Shown here piece after piece: positions 1 through 9,271 of a stretch of DNA of 64,000 nt. Positions within the stretch are counted from its first letter, which is position 1, and each line of letters starts with the position of its first letter. The translations under genes were made by a program, and so were the position numbers. The notes beneath the pieces are model-generated. The model ran no database searches and was not told the origin of the DNA. It worked only from the letters and a program-made list of their open reading frames with translations. The stretch comes from Calothrix sp. NIES-4101 (GTDB lineage: Bacteria; Cyanobacteriota; Cyanobacteriia; Cyanobacteriales; Nostocaceae). The stretch spans positions 2,666,001 to 2,730,000 of the forward strand of contig AP018280.1 in NCBI GenBank assembly GCA_004296455.1, in the 5' to 3' direction.

Positions 1-362
1 TCTTACCAAGAATATTTAACCTATTCTTTACTCAAATTTAAATTCATCGAAGCCTTGTTCACTGTGTGATGAGTTCAAATTATCTAAATAATTTGCATAT
101 TATTTCAGGATGTGACTTTGTGGGGTAGGGCAAGAAGCTGCTTTTTCCTTGTCAAGTAAACTCCTTGGGTGTATTGCGAGCATGGGATATCTCAATCAAT
201 AGTCTGCTATTGTATGCAACACCTTGCTCAAGCACTAAAACTATTTACGAGTCTGTAAACATATGTTAAGAAATTGCCGTCAAAACGTTTTGCTGTCTTG
301 ACAAGAGTCACATTAATCGATAAGTTAAGATACATACCCGGGTAAGACCGTTAAAGAGTAAT
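1..362. other. Gene-free left edge
   Basis: No convincing coding frame is seen here. The first bases could belong to the 3' flank of a gene outside the window. The right part holds the presumed control region of the gene at 363. Confidence 0.5.
281..326 (+). promoter_or_regulatory. Palindrome and possible -35/-10 before the RHH-like gene
   Basis: A perfect 12-bp palindrome CAAAACGTTTTG (281-292) lies five bases before TTGACA (298-303). A weak -10-like TAAGTT follows after a 17-base spacer (321-326). The palindrome could be an operator, perhaps for the RHH-like protein encoded just downstream; that is inference only. Confidence 0.3.
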
Positions 363-710
363 ATGCAAGCTAAGCAAAAGGTAACTTTGTACTTGTCGCC
401 AGAGCTGCATCGGAAATTAAAAATCCGTTCGGCAGTCGATTCTGAACCGATGTCCGAACTAGCCGAGCGAGCGCTGGTTTTCTACCTAACAAATTCTGAG
501 TTAGTTGACGAAATAGAATCAAACTATGGCAAAACCCATAGAGTTTACTCCTGTCCAAATTGTGAGAGTTCGTTAGTTTTGAAGGATTCCGAATTGGTTG
601 CTTTAAGTAAACAACCCGGTGTCATTAACCAAGAACGTATCTCTATTAACGACGAATTAGATGAGGACGGGGCAAATCCCAAGGGAGAGGAAGAGTTAGT
701 TCCCTGTTGA
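363..710 (+). CDS. Small ribbon-helix-helix-like protein with a CxxC motif
   Basis: The 115-residue product starts with a short strand followed by two predicted helices (VTLYLSPELHRKLKIRS, then SEPMSELAERAL), the layout of ribbon-helix-helix DNA-binding proteins or antitoxins. A CPNC pair lies near residues 64-67, and the C-terminal third is acidic and probably disordered. No toxin-like partner is adjacent. The next gene, 122 bases downstream on the same strand, encodes a Ycf46-type ATPase, so co-transcription is possible. A DNA-binding role is inferred from the N-terminal pattern only. A single CxxC does not make a complete zinc site unless the protein oligomerises. Confidence 0.6.
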   Translation: MQAKQKVTLYLSPELHRKLKIRSAVDSEPMSELAERALVFYLTNSELVDEIESNYGKTHRVYSCPNCESSLVLKDSELVALSKQPGVINQERISINDELDEDGANPKGEEELVPC

Positions 711-831
711 TAAAATATTTCAAGAGAACTAAATAACCCCGTATTGCTTTTAATTTGATTTTATTTTTAATTAACTGGAAGCGGTATCTCTAAGGTCTCT
801 AATCAAGGTAGGTATCAAGAAGGTCGAAGTT

Positions 832-2343
832 ATGAAAGAAGAGCTCAACATTCTCATTCAGGCTCAATACCCCCTAATCTATCTTGTGACCTCAGAGGAA
901 GAGCGGGCGGAACAAGCTATATTCACAATCGCTCAATCCTCGAAGCCGCAACGACGGGTATATGTTTGGACAGTGACTCACGGCATTGTTGAGTACGGTC
1001 AGCCCAGGAATGTAACCCAACACAATACTGTTTCACCGGAAGCAGCGATCGAGTGGATCATTAGGCAGAAAGAGCCTGGTATATTTATTCTTAAAGATTT
1101 ACATCCATTTATAGATGCACCAGCGACAACTAGGTCTTTGCGAGATGCGATCGCTTCTTTCAAAGGTACTAATAAAAATATCATCTTGATGTCGCCGATG
1201 CAGCAAGTTCCTATCGAATTGGAGAAGGAAGTAGTTGTACTAGACTTCCAACTTCCCGATATGAGCGAATTAAATAAAGTTTTAACATTCCATGTTGACC
1301 AAAATCGCGGTCGCAGATTGACAGCAGAAGCAAGGGAAAAACTTTTAAGAGCAGCTTTAGGTTTAACTAAAGACGAAGCTGAAAAAGTCTACCGAAAGGC
1401 ACAGGTAACAACGGGGCGTTTGACGGAAGATGAAGTAAACATAGTCTTGTCTGAGAAAAAACAGTTAATTCGGCGCAATGGGATTCTCGAATATATTGAA
1501 GAAGATGAGACCATTGAAGCCGTAGGTGGATTAGAAGAACTGAAGAAGTGGTTAACGCAACGCTCCAATGCTTTTTCGGAAAGAGCTAGGGAGTATGGAC
1601 TACCCCAACCGAAAGGTATGCTGATTTTGGGTGTTCCAGGTTGTGGTAAATCTCTGATTGCCAAAACTACTTCCCGTCTATGGGGTCTGCCACTGTTACG
1701 CTTAGACATGGGGCGAGTTTATGATGGTTCGATGGTAGGGCGATCGGAAGCCAATTTACGGAACGCCTTAAAAACTGCCGAATCCATTTCTCCAGCAATT
1801 CTCTTTATCGATGAGTTGGATAAATCCTTTGCCGGAAGCGGTGGCTCTGGTGATTCCGATGGCGGTACATCTAGCCGGATTTTTGGCTCGTTCCTAACCT
1901 GGATGCAAGAGAAAAAGTCTCCCGTATTCGTCATGGCAACTGCAAACCGTGTGGAAAGGCTGCCTGGAGAGTTTTTACGAAAAGGCAGATTTGACGAAAT
2001 ATTCTTTGTAGATTTGCCTACACCCGAAGAACGCCAAGATATCTATCGAATCCATTTGGCTAAACGTCGCGAAGACATTACCCGTTTCGATTTAGCACAA
2101 TTATCGAACATGTCTGACGGTTTTTCTGGAGCAGAAATTGAACAAGCGCTTGTTGCGGCAATGTACGAAGCATTTGCTCAAGATCGTGAGTTCACACAAC
2201 TAGATATTATTGCTGCACTCAAAGCCACGCTCCCACTGTCTCGAACGATGCAAGAGCAGGTGACAGCCCTGCGAGACTGGGCAAGACAGCGTGCCAGACC
2301 CGCCGCAGCCTCCGTTGCTGAATATCAGCGAATGGAGTTCTAA
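832..2343 (+). CDS. ycf46: AAA-family ATPase, Ycf46-like
   Basis: The 503-residue product has a non-catalytic N-terminal domain (about 1-215) and one AAA module. The Walker A is GVPGCGKS (267-274), the Walker B is LFIDELDK (324-331), and arginines at 383 and 386 (FLRKGRF) are arginine-finger candidates. The C-terminal helical lid contains GFSGAEIEQAL. Length and order match Ycf46, a protein shared by cyanobacteria and red-lineage plastids and linked to regulation of photosynthesis or inorganic-carbon use in cyanobacteria. The start has an AAGG-type ribosome-binding site about nine bases upstream. The downstream Ycf35 gene on the same strand suggests a functional link. The family call is firm; the exact role is not known from sequence. 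Confidence 0.9.
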   Translation: MKEELNILIQAQYPLIYLVTSEEERAEQAIFTIAQSSKPQRRVYVWTVTHGIVEYGQPRNVTQHNTVSPEAAIEWIIRQKEPGIFILKDLHPFIDAPATTRSLRDAIASFKGTNKNIILMSPMQQVPIELEKEVVVLDFQLPDMSELNKVLTFHVDQNRGRRLTAEAREKLLRAALGLTKDEAEKVYRKAQVTTGRLTEDEVNIVLSEKKQLIRRNGILEYIEEDETIEAVGGLEELKKWLTQRSNAFSERAREYGLPQPKGMLILGVPGCGKSLIAKTTSRLWGLPLLRLDMGRVYDGSMVGRSEANLRNALKTAESISPAILFIDELDKSFAGSGGSGDSDGGTSSRIFGSFLTWMQEKKSPVFVMATANRVERLPGEFLRKGRFDEIFFVDLPTPEERQDIYRIHLAKRREDITRFDLAQLSNMSDGFSGAEIEQALVAAMYEAFAQDREFTQLDIIAALKATLPLSRTMQEQVTALRDWARQRARPAAASVAEYQRMEF

Positions 2344-2404
2344 AAGCTTTCCTCTGCTACCACAGGGGGAAAGGCTAGCCTCACAGCTAGCAATTCAAAA
2401 AAAG

Positions 2405-2438
2405 AAGCCGCGACTTGACATAGCATTAAGTGCGGCTT
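2405..2438 (+). promoter_or_regulatory. Hairpin between ycf46 and ycf35
   Basis: AAGCCGCGACTT (2405-2416) pairs with AAGTGCGGCTT (2428-2438), with one bulged G and an 11-base loop. No T-run follows, so it is not a standard terminator. It lies 46 bases before the ycf35 start and could be a processing or attenuation structure. Confidence 0.4.
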
Positions 2439-2471
2439 GATAGAAACGTCCTTTTCTCTATCTTCTCTTTT

Positions 2472-2476
2472 GGAGG
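2472..2476 (+). promoter_or_regulatory. Ribosome-binding site that fixes the ycf35 start
   Basis: GGAGG lies eight bases before ATG 2485. The frame is open further upstream (to 2437), but the upstream residues are low-complexity and that start has no such site, so 2485 is preferred. Confidence 0.75.
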
Positions 2477-2484
2477 AAACCCAA

Positions 2485-2835
2485 ATGTCTCATTTTAGCA
2501 CTCTCCGTACCAAAATCACTGAAGCTGAAATCCTCAAGTCTTCGCTACGCGACCTTGGTATCTCGGTTAAGACAGAGGCTGATGTTCGCGGTTACAACGG
2601 TCAACGTGTACGTGCTGACATCGTTGCTGTTCTCGAAGGCGAATATGACCTTGGTTGGTCGCGCAATAGCGATGGTTCCTTCGACTTGATTGCAGACCTG
2701 TGGGGCGTTGCTAAGAAGCACAATCAAACCGAGTTAATCAACTCGATTAACCAAAAATATGCTGTTAATAAAACATTAACAGAAGTAAAACAACGCGGTT
2801 TGCAAAATGCCAACGTTAAGTTGGTATTGCAATAA
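2485..2835 (+). CDS. ycf35: Ycf35-like protein (DUF1257)
   Basis: From ATG 2485 the product is 116 residues and begins MSHFSTLRTKITE, the usual start of the Ycf35/DUF1257 family, which is found in cyanobacteria and in algal plastids. The internal DIVAVLEGEYDLGW and the C-terminal TEVKQRGLQNANVKLVL also fit. The molecular function is not established. It lies 141 bases after ycf46 on the same strand, a neighbourhood of plastid-shared genes, and is followed at once by two stacked terminator hairpins, so the transcript probably ends there. No catalytic motif is visible. Confidence 0.88.
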   Translation: MSHFSTLRTKITEAEILKSSLRDLGISVKTEADVRGYNGQRVRADIVAVLEGEYDLGWSRNSDGSFDLIADLWGVAKKHNQTELINSINQKYAVNKTLTEVKQRGLQNANVKLVLQ

Positions 2836-2883
2836 TTAATTCTCTGCGCGTTCCCAAAGCTGCACGGGTTAACCTAATTTGAG

Positions 2884-2903
2884 AGCGGTTAGCCCGCTTT
2901 TTT
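2884..2903 (+). terminator. First terminator after ycf35
   Basis: AGCGG (2884-2888) pairs with CCGCT (2894-2898) across a five-base loop and is followed by a run of six T. It starts 48 bases after the ycf35 stop. Confidence 0.65.
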
Positions 2904-2907
2904 CACG

Positions 2908-2950
2908 AAACCGGATTGCGAGTTTTATTGCAATTCGGTTTCTTGTTTTT
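2908..2950 (+). terminator. Second, stronger terminator after ycf35
   Basis: AAACCGGATTGC (2908-2919) pairs with GCAATTCGGTTT (2930-2941), a 12-bp stem with one G-T pair, followed by a T-rich tail. Together with the preceding hairpin it isolates ycf35 from downstream genes. Confidence 0.75.
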
Positions 2951-3178
2951 CTCTACATATTTAACTTAGCATTTTTTAAAGAAAACTTAAAGTTGCCTCT
3001 AATTCACTTAGAAAAAGAACAATTGATCATCTGCATACAGCAAAACTATTGCGATTGGTAACAGACACCTATCTCTACACCTTCACGTCTGTTTGATCGT
3101 CATTCATATTTATCTGAAATTGGCATAAACCACTCAGAATCTCCGTAACTCTATTTGCTATGGCATTAAAGTTTAAAA

Positions 3179-3299
3179 TTACACGTGTAAAATATACGTG
3201 TTTTCAAATGTTGCGCCAATAAATTATGCAGGATAGATATCAACAAAAAATGCTTATAGTAGTATTTGCAACTTAATTTATATATACGTACGTGTACAC
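3179..3299 (+). promoter_or_regulatory. Repeated ACGTGT motifs upstream of the FAD oxidoreductase
   Basis: The perfect palindrome TTACACGTGTAA lies at 3179-3190. ACGTGT occurs at 3183, 3196 and 3290, the last inside ACGTACGTGTACAC. The stretch 2951-3417 has no gene. The cluster could be a binding region for a regulator; none is assigned. Confidence 0.35.
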
Positions 3300-3417
3300 A
3301 AATATAAATCTAGAAAATCCCCCTAATGGGTACTATTTTATTTTTAATTTATGACTGAAATAGCAAAAATTACCTTGTTAATTAACTTAAGAGTGTAGAA
3401 ACTATGGAGAAGTCATC

Positions 3418-5037
3418 ATGTATCAAATGGAGGCAGCAGTACAAGCGGTAAGTCGTAGTTATGACATTATTTGTTTTGGTGATGAAGTACCTGGTATTCT
3501 GGCTTTAGTTTCTGCGGCAAGGGAATATTACCGCAGAACAGATAAATATCCCCGCAGTTTATTATTATTTAAAGGTAATTCTAAATATGGAATTGGTGGT
3601 CATTTAGTCCGTAGTCGGTTGGCATATTTAGAACGTTCATCAGTACCGGTAACAGTTCAACAAGAAAGACAATTAGATACATTTGGCGACGCACCAGCAA
3701 TTTACAGGGAATTTTTGCAAAAGTCGGGAGTCGAACAAATTGTAATTGATGCAAGTAAAGCTGATTTTGCACTGCGGGAGATGTTACGTGAAGTTGGTGC
3801 TGATATTCTTAGTCATGTGGAAATCAAATCGGTAGTCCAACAGGGACATAAAATCAGTGGGATTGAATTAACCAAGGGTGAAATTTACTTTGGCAAGCAG
3901 TTCATTGACTGCACTGTAAATGCAGAGTTAGCACAGTCAACCCTAGGAATTGGTAAATATAAAGGATTTGAGACGATTGGTTTGCCAAATTCGGAACTCT
4001 CGGTGACTTTGGTATTTGAAAGCCAAGGTTTAAGCGTCGAAAAGTTACAAAATATTGAGTATCAATACTTGAAACGATTTCTCAATCGTGAAGATAAGGA
4101 AGCTCAAGCTTTACTAAATATCGCTGCTGGAAATGATCCTAATTATGCCGAACAATTGAGGAAAGATTTAGTTGATAAAAAAGGTTATCTCAAAACGATC
4201 GCAGTTGGCAAAGATTTTCTTGATATTCGTTCTCCGGCACTATCAATTGCTTACCATGCTTTTCGCGGGACAAAATTTGATTTGACGACGAGTAAGAGTA
4301 TTTTCGATCATGGGAATGTGGCTCTTTTATCTCGCCAGCGCCTATCGTGGAATGCATTATTATTTGCTGTAAATGCCGATGAAGCCGAAATATTAGTGCG
4401 TGGGAAAGCTCAACCAACGCGAAAAATGCTTGATGAGATGCTATTTGTAGCTAGCTGGCTGCAATCACTTGGTGCGGGGGATGTGAAACCTGCGAAGGAA
4501 TTATATATTCGCCATGCGGGCAATATTACAAATGTTGTGGAACCTTTAACTGGTGCCAAAATGTTGACAGGAGGGGTGCCAGCAAACGAAGCTTTGGGTA
4601 CTTTTGGCTATCATTTTGATGTTGGAGGAGCTACGCAAGGTATCATCCAACGGGTGGAAGAATTTACTCAGAATCAGGGTTGTGCGAATCAAGGCTTTAG
4701 CAACTTAGCTTTTTTAACACCATCACTATTTAATATTGGGATTCAACATGCTTTGATGAAGTATGTACCCAATTTAGCCGTGGTTAGTCCTGGTTCTGGA
4801 TTTGAAGGATATGCTTGTTTTCCAGGTCGAATTGTTGAGTTTAATTGTGGTGTGGGACAAGGTGTGGGGATTGCTGTGGGAATTGCTCTCACTCAAGAGA
4901 GGGAACTTAACGAAGTCTCGAACAAGGAAGTCCGCGATGTTATGGAAGTTACGGGTATATTACCGCAAATATACGGGACAAGGAATGGAGTTGCAGCGAC
5001 TCAAGTTGGTGATTTTGAACATTCGAGGACAGCTTGA
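3418..5037 (+). CDS. FAD-dependent oxidoreductase
   Basis: The 539-residue protein opens with a degenerate Rossmann-type segment (YDIICFGDEVPGILALVSAA, about residues 15-34). It carries later segments typical of FAD-dependent oxidoreductases of the FAD_oxidored type: KFIDCTVNAELA-like text near 165 and GGVPANEALGTFGYHFDVGG near 385-405. The canonical GxGxxG is not clear, so cofactor binding is inferred from overall architecture. The substrate is unknown. The start has GGAGAA about eight bases upstream; an in-frame ATG at 3427 is less well placed. Its stop is only two bases from the stop of the convergent gene on the other strand. There is no signal peptide, so it is probably cytoplasmic. Confidence 0.65.
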   Translation: MYQMEAAVQAVSRSYDIICFGDEVPGILALVSAAREYYRRTDKYPRSLLLFKGNSKYGIGGHLVRSRLAYLERSSVPVTVQQERQLDTFGDAPAIYREFLQKSGVEQIVIDASKADFALREMLREVGADILSHVEIKSVVQQGHKISGIELTKGEIYFGKQFIDCTVNAELAQSTLGIGKYKGFETIGLPNSELSVTLVFESQGLSVEKLQNIEYQYLKRFLNREDKEAQALLNIAAGNDPNYAEQLRKDLVDKKGYLKTIAVGKDFLDIRSPALSIAYHAFRGTKFDLTTSKSIFDHGNVALLSRQRLSWNALLFAVNADEAEILVRGKAQPTRKMLDEMLFVASWLQSLGAGDVKPAKELYIRHAGNITNVVEPLTGAKMLTGGVPANEALGTFGYHFDVGGATQGIIQRVEEFTQNQGCANQGFSNLAFLTPSLFNIGIQHALMKYVPNLAVVSPGSGFEGYACFPGRIVEFNCGVGQGVGIAVGIALTQERELNEVSNKEVRDVMEVTGILPQIYGTRNGVAATQVGDFEHSRTA

Positions 5038-5039
5038 TA

Positions 5040-6374
5040 TCATCCCAATCGTTCCATAATACATTCCGCAATACGTTGTGCGGCACCTGGTTTGCCCATC
5101 CTTAATAAACCATTTTCAGCGATCGCATGTAGTTTATCGGGGTCAGCTAATAGATTTTTGACTTGTTTTCCCAGATTTTCGGCGCGTGGAACCAAAATGA
5201 CGGAATTACCTAAAAGACGGCTTTGGGCTTCTGCAAATACGGGATTAAATTGTGGCCCTTTTCCAGGTATCGTAAATGCTGGTTTGCCCAAACCTACAAA
5301 CTGTTCTGTTGCTGTTCCTGCCATGGCGATCGCAATATCTGCCATATGCAAACAGTCGTTATAAGCATTTTGTGCCAAGACGAAGTATGCATTTCTTTGT
5401 TTAAATGTCAAGGCTTTGTCATCAGAAAATTTCACAGGTAATTCGGCGATGGGGTGAGGTTTCCAGCCCTGGGATGTGACAAATTGAGCGAGAATATGAG
5501 AATCGAGATTAGGTGCGATCGCTCCTAAAAAAATCAGGATTTTGGAACCATGGGAAACAGGATTTCGTTCTAACATTGTTTCCATTAGGGATGAGACACC
5601 AATCATAATTTCTTCCCAGTTATCATAGGCTTCGGGAGTGCGGGAACCGGGTAACAATGTCACTACCAGGGGGCGAATTATTTCTTGATGTTCTGTATCC
5701 GTTGCATAAATGCGATGGGTAGGAAAAGAAGGTTGCAAATTATCCATCATCGGGTTACCTAAATCAAAAACAGGAACCCGCATTTCTTGTAATATTGTTG
5801 TTGTCAGAGAATCTCTAGGGAAAATAGCTTTGCAGCGCCGACGAGTCATTAACCACCTCTCCCAAGGATGGTAAATCGAACCGGAAAAGTTTTCCCAATA
5901 GGCACCTTTATTTGTTCGTTTCAACAATCCCCCATCGTCACGCACATAATATTCAGATTTCGCTGTCCCCACAAATGCATAATTAGCACCACTAATCGAT
6001 GCAAATAGCAATGGCAGAATATCCCCAACAGCTAAAACCGCACTGCGATTACCAGCTTGTTTTTGTGCCTTTACCCATTCTCTAGTTGTTTGAATTTGGT
6101 TGAGAGTTAGTTTGAGCAAACCCCCTTGGACATCCCGCATCAATTGTTGTCCGCCATCCATATAAATGAAGCCACCGGAAGGCATCGTTTTCACAGAACC
6201 AACAATGGGTATATTCAGTTCTTGATAAGCATATCCTTCCCCAACTAAAGGTAGTGCCGAAATTTTCGGGGAATTTTCTAATTGCAGTAATTCTTTCAAA
6301 ATTCTCACTGCAATCACATCCTCACCATGTCCGTTGCTTAATGTTAGTAGCTGCAATTGCGAAGTCATATTCAT
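5040..6374 (-). CDS. Lipid-A-disaccharide synthase-related glycosyltransferase
   Basis: The 444-residue product begins LLTLSNGHGEDVIAVRIL and contains MAGTATEQFVGLGKPAF (around 355-375) and GKGPQFNP. These mark the cyanobacterial family usually named lipid-A-disaccharide synthase-related protein, a GT-B fold relative of LpxB. It may use a nucleotide sugar, but the acceptor is unknown and a lipid A role is not implied by the resemblance. It is divergent from the Omp85 gene (249 bases to that gene's chosen start), which would fit an envelope role, and converges on the FAD oxidoreductase with a two-base gap that leaves no room for terminators. Confidence 0.8.
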   Translation of the reverse strand: MNMTSQLQLLTLSNGHGEDVIAVRILKELLQLENSPKISALPLVGEGYAYQELNIPIVGSVKTMPSGGFIYMDGGQQLMRDVQGGLLKLTLNQIQTTREWVKAQKQAGNRSAVLAVGDILPLLFASISGANYAFVGTAKSEYYVRDDGGLLKRTNKGAYWENFSGSIYHPWERWLMTRRRCKAIFPRDSLTTTILQEMRVPVFDLGNPMMDNLQPSFPTHRIYATDTEHQEIIRPLVVTLLPGSRTPEAYDNWEEIMIGVSSLMETMLERNPVSHGSKILIFLGAIAPNLDSHILAQFVTSQGWKPHPIAELPVKFSDDKALTFKQRNAYFVLAQNAYNDCLHMADIAIAMAGTATEQFVGLGKPAFTIPGKGPQFNPVFAEAQSRLLGNSVILVPRAENLGKQVKNLLADPDKLHAIAENGLLRMGKPGAAQRIAECIMERLG

Positions 6375-6622
6375 ACAAATAGAAGAAGGGAAAGAGAGAA
6401 TAGAAAAAATTTTGAGTTCCTAATTTTAGTCGAACTCACGTTTGATTAACAGTTAGCACTCTCCTGGGGATATGAAGAAACAAAAATACATAACTCACAG
6501 TCTCATTGGTTACGAGGAACGATAGATGGGGGAAAGAAAGGCTTGGTGTTGGAAGTTTAGTGTTATCCCCATTGCTTTTCCTTGGTACAACTAATTCCCG
6601 GATAAATCAGGCTAAATTTATT

Positions 6623-8881
6623 ATGCGAGTTGCTAAAGCTACAATTATGACACTCGCCAGTATTACTGCTGGCAATTTTTCTGAGTCGGTAATAGCTGCA
6701 CCGACAAATACTTCCACACCAACAAAAACTACTAATAACGTTGTTGTACCCGTAATTGAAGTTACTAGGCAACGGGTAGAGACAATTGCTCAACCAGAAA
6801 CCGTAGATGCACCTCAATTCTCCCAAAATACAGTCAATGTGCAAAGTCGTTCCAGCAATAATTCGACTGTAGTAGTTGGAAAAGACACAGCAAAAAGTGG
6901 AGAAGTGGAAAAAGCACCCGTACCCATTCCGGTACCGTCATTTTCTGCGGCGCGTGCAAAAGCTCCTGTACCAATTCCTGTTCCTGCCGTTGCTTCTCCT
7001 AGTTCCGCAAAATCAGCCACTGTCGCACAAGCTCCCATTTCCATCCCCGTCCCTGCCGTTGGTTCTCGTACTGCTGCTAAACCTGTAACACCAGTTAAAA
7101 AACCTACTCCCACCCCTGCCCCTGCTCCCCTACCCGCAATCAATGATGAAAATTTAGTTGTCCCTGCAATTGATATTCAAATAGTTGGCGCTAACCAGGA
7201 ACTACAAAATATCATTCGTGAAGTGATTAAAACTCAAGTAGGTGGAGAAACTAGCAAAGCCCAACTCCAGCAAGATGTAGCTGCAATATTAGACACCAAA
7301 TTATTTACCAGTGCGCGTGTAAATAGCACCACTACAAAAGATGGTTTGCGAGTTGTGTATCAAGTACAACCATTAGTTGTGCGATCGCTACAATTATCGG
7401 GAGCCAAGGCGCTGACGTATAAAGTTGCTCTCGAACCGTTCCAAAATCAAATCAATCAACCAGTTAGTCCAACTAGCTTACAAGAAGCAGTTAAAAAGAT
7501 AAATAAATGGTACAAAGATAACGGTTATAGTCTGGCAAGGGTAATTTCGATTTTGCCTGACAATCAAGGTATTTTGACAGTCAATGTTGCCGAAGGCTTA
7601 GTTAGCGACATCAAATTTAAATTTGTCAATGACAAGGGCGAGACGGTTGATACTCAGGGAAAACCTGTTGCTGGACGTACCAAAACCGACTTTATCCGCA
7701 AGCAATTGAAATTAAAATCCGGTGACATCTTTAAAGATGATGTTGTCCGCAAAGACGTGCAACAGTTATATGCTTCCGGTTTATTCGAGAGTGTAAATCT
7801 TACCCTCGAAGGTGATGCCACAAAAACTGATGTTGTCTACGAATTGAAAGAAACAGGGGCGCGCTCAATTAATGTAGGTGGTAGCTACAATGCAGATCAA
7901 GGTATTTTAGGGACTTTAAATTACCAAGATCGAAATGTTGGTGGTATTAATGATACTTTGAGTGCGAACGTCCAAGTTGGCAGACGGGATTTCCTCTTTG
8001 ATAGTACCTTTAATAGTCCTTACCGGATTACCGACCCTAACCGCAACGGTTATGCTATCAACATTTTCCGCAAACGGGGACTGTCAGAAGTCTTCGATGG
8101 TGATCTTAAATTAGCAAATGGCGATCGCATTCGTGAAGGTAAAATTGGCGGTAGTGTTAGTTTCCAACGTCCTATTGATGACTGGGATGCTTCATTAGGA
8201 TTTAATTATACCAGGGTGAGTATGCGCGATCGAGATGGTAATATCTCCTCCCAAGATGAACAGGGTAATCCCCTCACCCTCAGTAAAACAGGTATTGACG
8301 ACCTGGCAACAGTCTCATTTACAGCGACAAAAGACGATCGCGACAACCCCTTAAATCCCACCAACGGTTCGATTCTCAAACTCAGCACCGAGCAATCAGT
8401 TCCCCTTGGTAACGGAAATATCTCCATGAACCGTCTCCAAGCCAATTACAGCCAATACACACCCGTCCAAGTGTATAAGAGTAAACAACCTCAAGTCTTC
8501 GCTCTCAATGTTCAAGCTGGAACAGTTTTAGGAGATTTACCGCCTTACGAAGCCTTTAATATCGGTGGCCCCAACTCAGTACGTGGTTATGGCTCTGGTG
8601 ATGTCGCTAGCGCTCGTACCTACGTATTAGCATCCGCAGAATACCGTTTTCCCATCCTCCAAGCCTTGGGTGGTGTAGTCTTTGCCGATTTGGGGTCAGA
8701 CTTAGGTTCTGGGGATACAGTCACAGGGAACCCTGCCGGAGTTCGTAACAAGCCAGGAATTGGTTTTGGTTACGGTGCAGGTATTCGATTTGACTCTCCT
8801 CTGGGCTTACTCCGTGCCGATTATGGGATTAATGACCAAGGAGAAAGTCGCTTGCACTTTGGCATTGGGCAACGATTTTAG
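6623..8881 (+). CDS. bamA: Outer-membrane assembly factor, Omp85/BamA family
   Basis: This is a surface-barrel protein that would insert outer-membrane proteins. After a signal-like N-terminus (MRVAKATIMTLASITAG, possible cleavage after SVIAA) comes a proline-rich linker with three PVPIPVP- or PISIPVP-type units. Three POTRA-like domains follow, then a C-terminal barrel with the lid motif GGPNSVRGYGSGD and a final aromatic residue (GQRF). Three POTRA domains are normal for cyanobacterial Omp85. The start is uncertain. ATG 6623 gives the best signal peptide (752 residues). GTG 6560 has GGAAG four bases upstream, and the frame is open from TTG 6506. The proline-rich linker between signal and POTRA domains may span peptidoglycan (inference). 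Confidence 0.87.
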   Translation: MRVAKATIMTLASITAGNFSESVIAAPTNTSTPTKTTNNVVVPVIEVTRQRVETIAQPETVDAPQFSQNTVNVQSRSSNNSTVVVGKDTAKSGEVEKAPVPIPVPSFSAARAKAPVPIPVPAVASPSSAKSATVAQAPISIPVPAVGSRTAAKPVTPVKKPTPTPAPAPLPAINDENLVVPAIDIQIVGANQELQNIIREVIKTQVGGETSKAQLQQDVAAILDTKLFTSARVNSTTTKDGLRVVYQVQPLVVRSLQLSGAKALTYKVALEPFQNQINQPVSPTSLQEAVKKINKWYKDNGYSLARVISILPDNQGILTVNVAEGLVSDIKFKFVNDKGETVDTQGKPVAGRTKTDFIRKQLKLKSGDIFKDDVVRKDVQQLYASGLFESVNLTLEGDATKTDVVYELKETGARSINVGGSYNADQGILGTLNYQDRNVGGINDTLSANVQVGRRDFLFDSTFNSPYRITDPNRNGYAINIFRKRGLSEVFDGDLKLANGDRIREGKIGGSVSFQRPIDDWDASLGFNYTRVSMRDRDGNISSQDEQGNPLTLSKTGIDDLATVSFTATKDDRDNPLNPTNGSILKLSTEQSVPLGNGNISMNRLQANYSQYTPVQVYKSKQPQVFALNVQAGTVLGDLPPYEAFNIGGPNSVRGYGSGDVASARTYVLASAEYRFPILQALGGVVFADLGSDLGSGDTVTGNPAGVRNKPGIGFGYGAGIRFDSPLGLLRADYGINDQGESRLHFGIGQRF

Positions 8882-8897
8882 GATATTAGGAAAGCTC

Positions 8898-8957
8898 AGG
8901 AAATGGGAAAGATGATAAAAATATCACAAACACACAATCTTTCCCTACTTCCTTTTC
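8898..8957 (+). terminator. Long hairpin downstream of Omp85
   Basis: AGGAAATGGGAAAGAT (8898-8913) pairs imperfectly with ATCTTTCCCTACTTCCT (8937-8953), followed by TTTC. It starts 16 bases after the stop and is a plausible terminator with a large loop. The rest of 8958-9271 holds no gene; it should contain the promoter of the interrupted Crp-type gene. Confidence 0.5.
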
Positions 8958-9271
8958 AGTAAAACTTCCGATCTCGATCGCTTGATGTTTATGTTGTAAT
9001 AAAGCTTAGAGGAATACCTAAATGTATGGTGTTCAAATATATGCATATATGCAAATTTTAAAGCTTGTTTCTTGCACGAGTACAGTCTTGCGGAAAAAGC
9101 AACTATTAACGTTGCCTAAAAGTCTTTCAGTTCAAAAATTATGAATTTTCTGTTCTGCATTCTGACTGCCAGATTCTACACCTTTGTACTAGTGTGCTTG
9201 CAAACAAGACAAAAACATATAAGAGCAAATCATTATTCTGCTTTTAATTAATAATTTTTTGCAGTTATTTC

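Noticed and set aside
2879-3061. Open frame after ycf35
   Set aside because: It runs through two terminator hairpins and has no recognisable protein features.
4802-5059. Plus-strand frame overlapping the end of the FAD oxidoreductase
   Set aside because: It is a shifted-frame shadow of the real gene, with the real frame clearly continuous to 5037.
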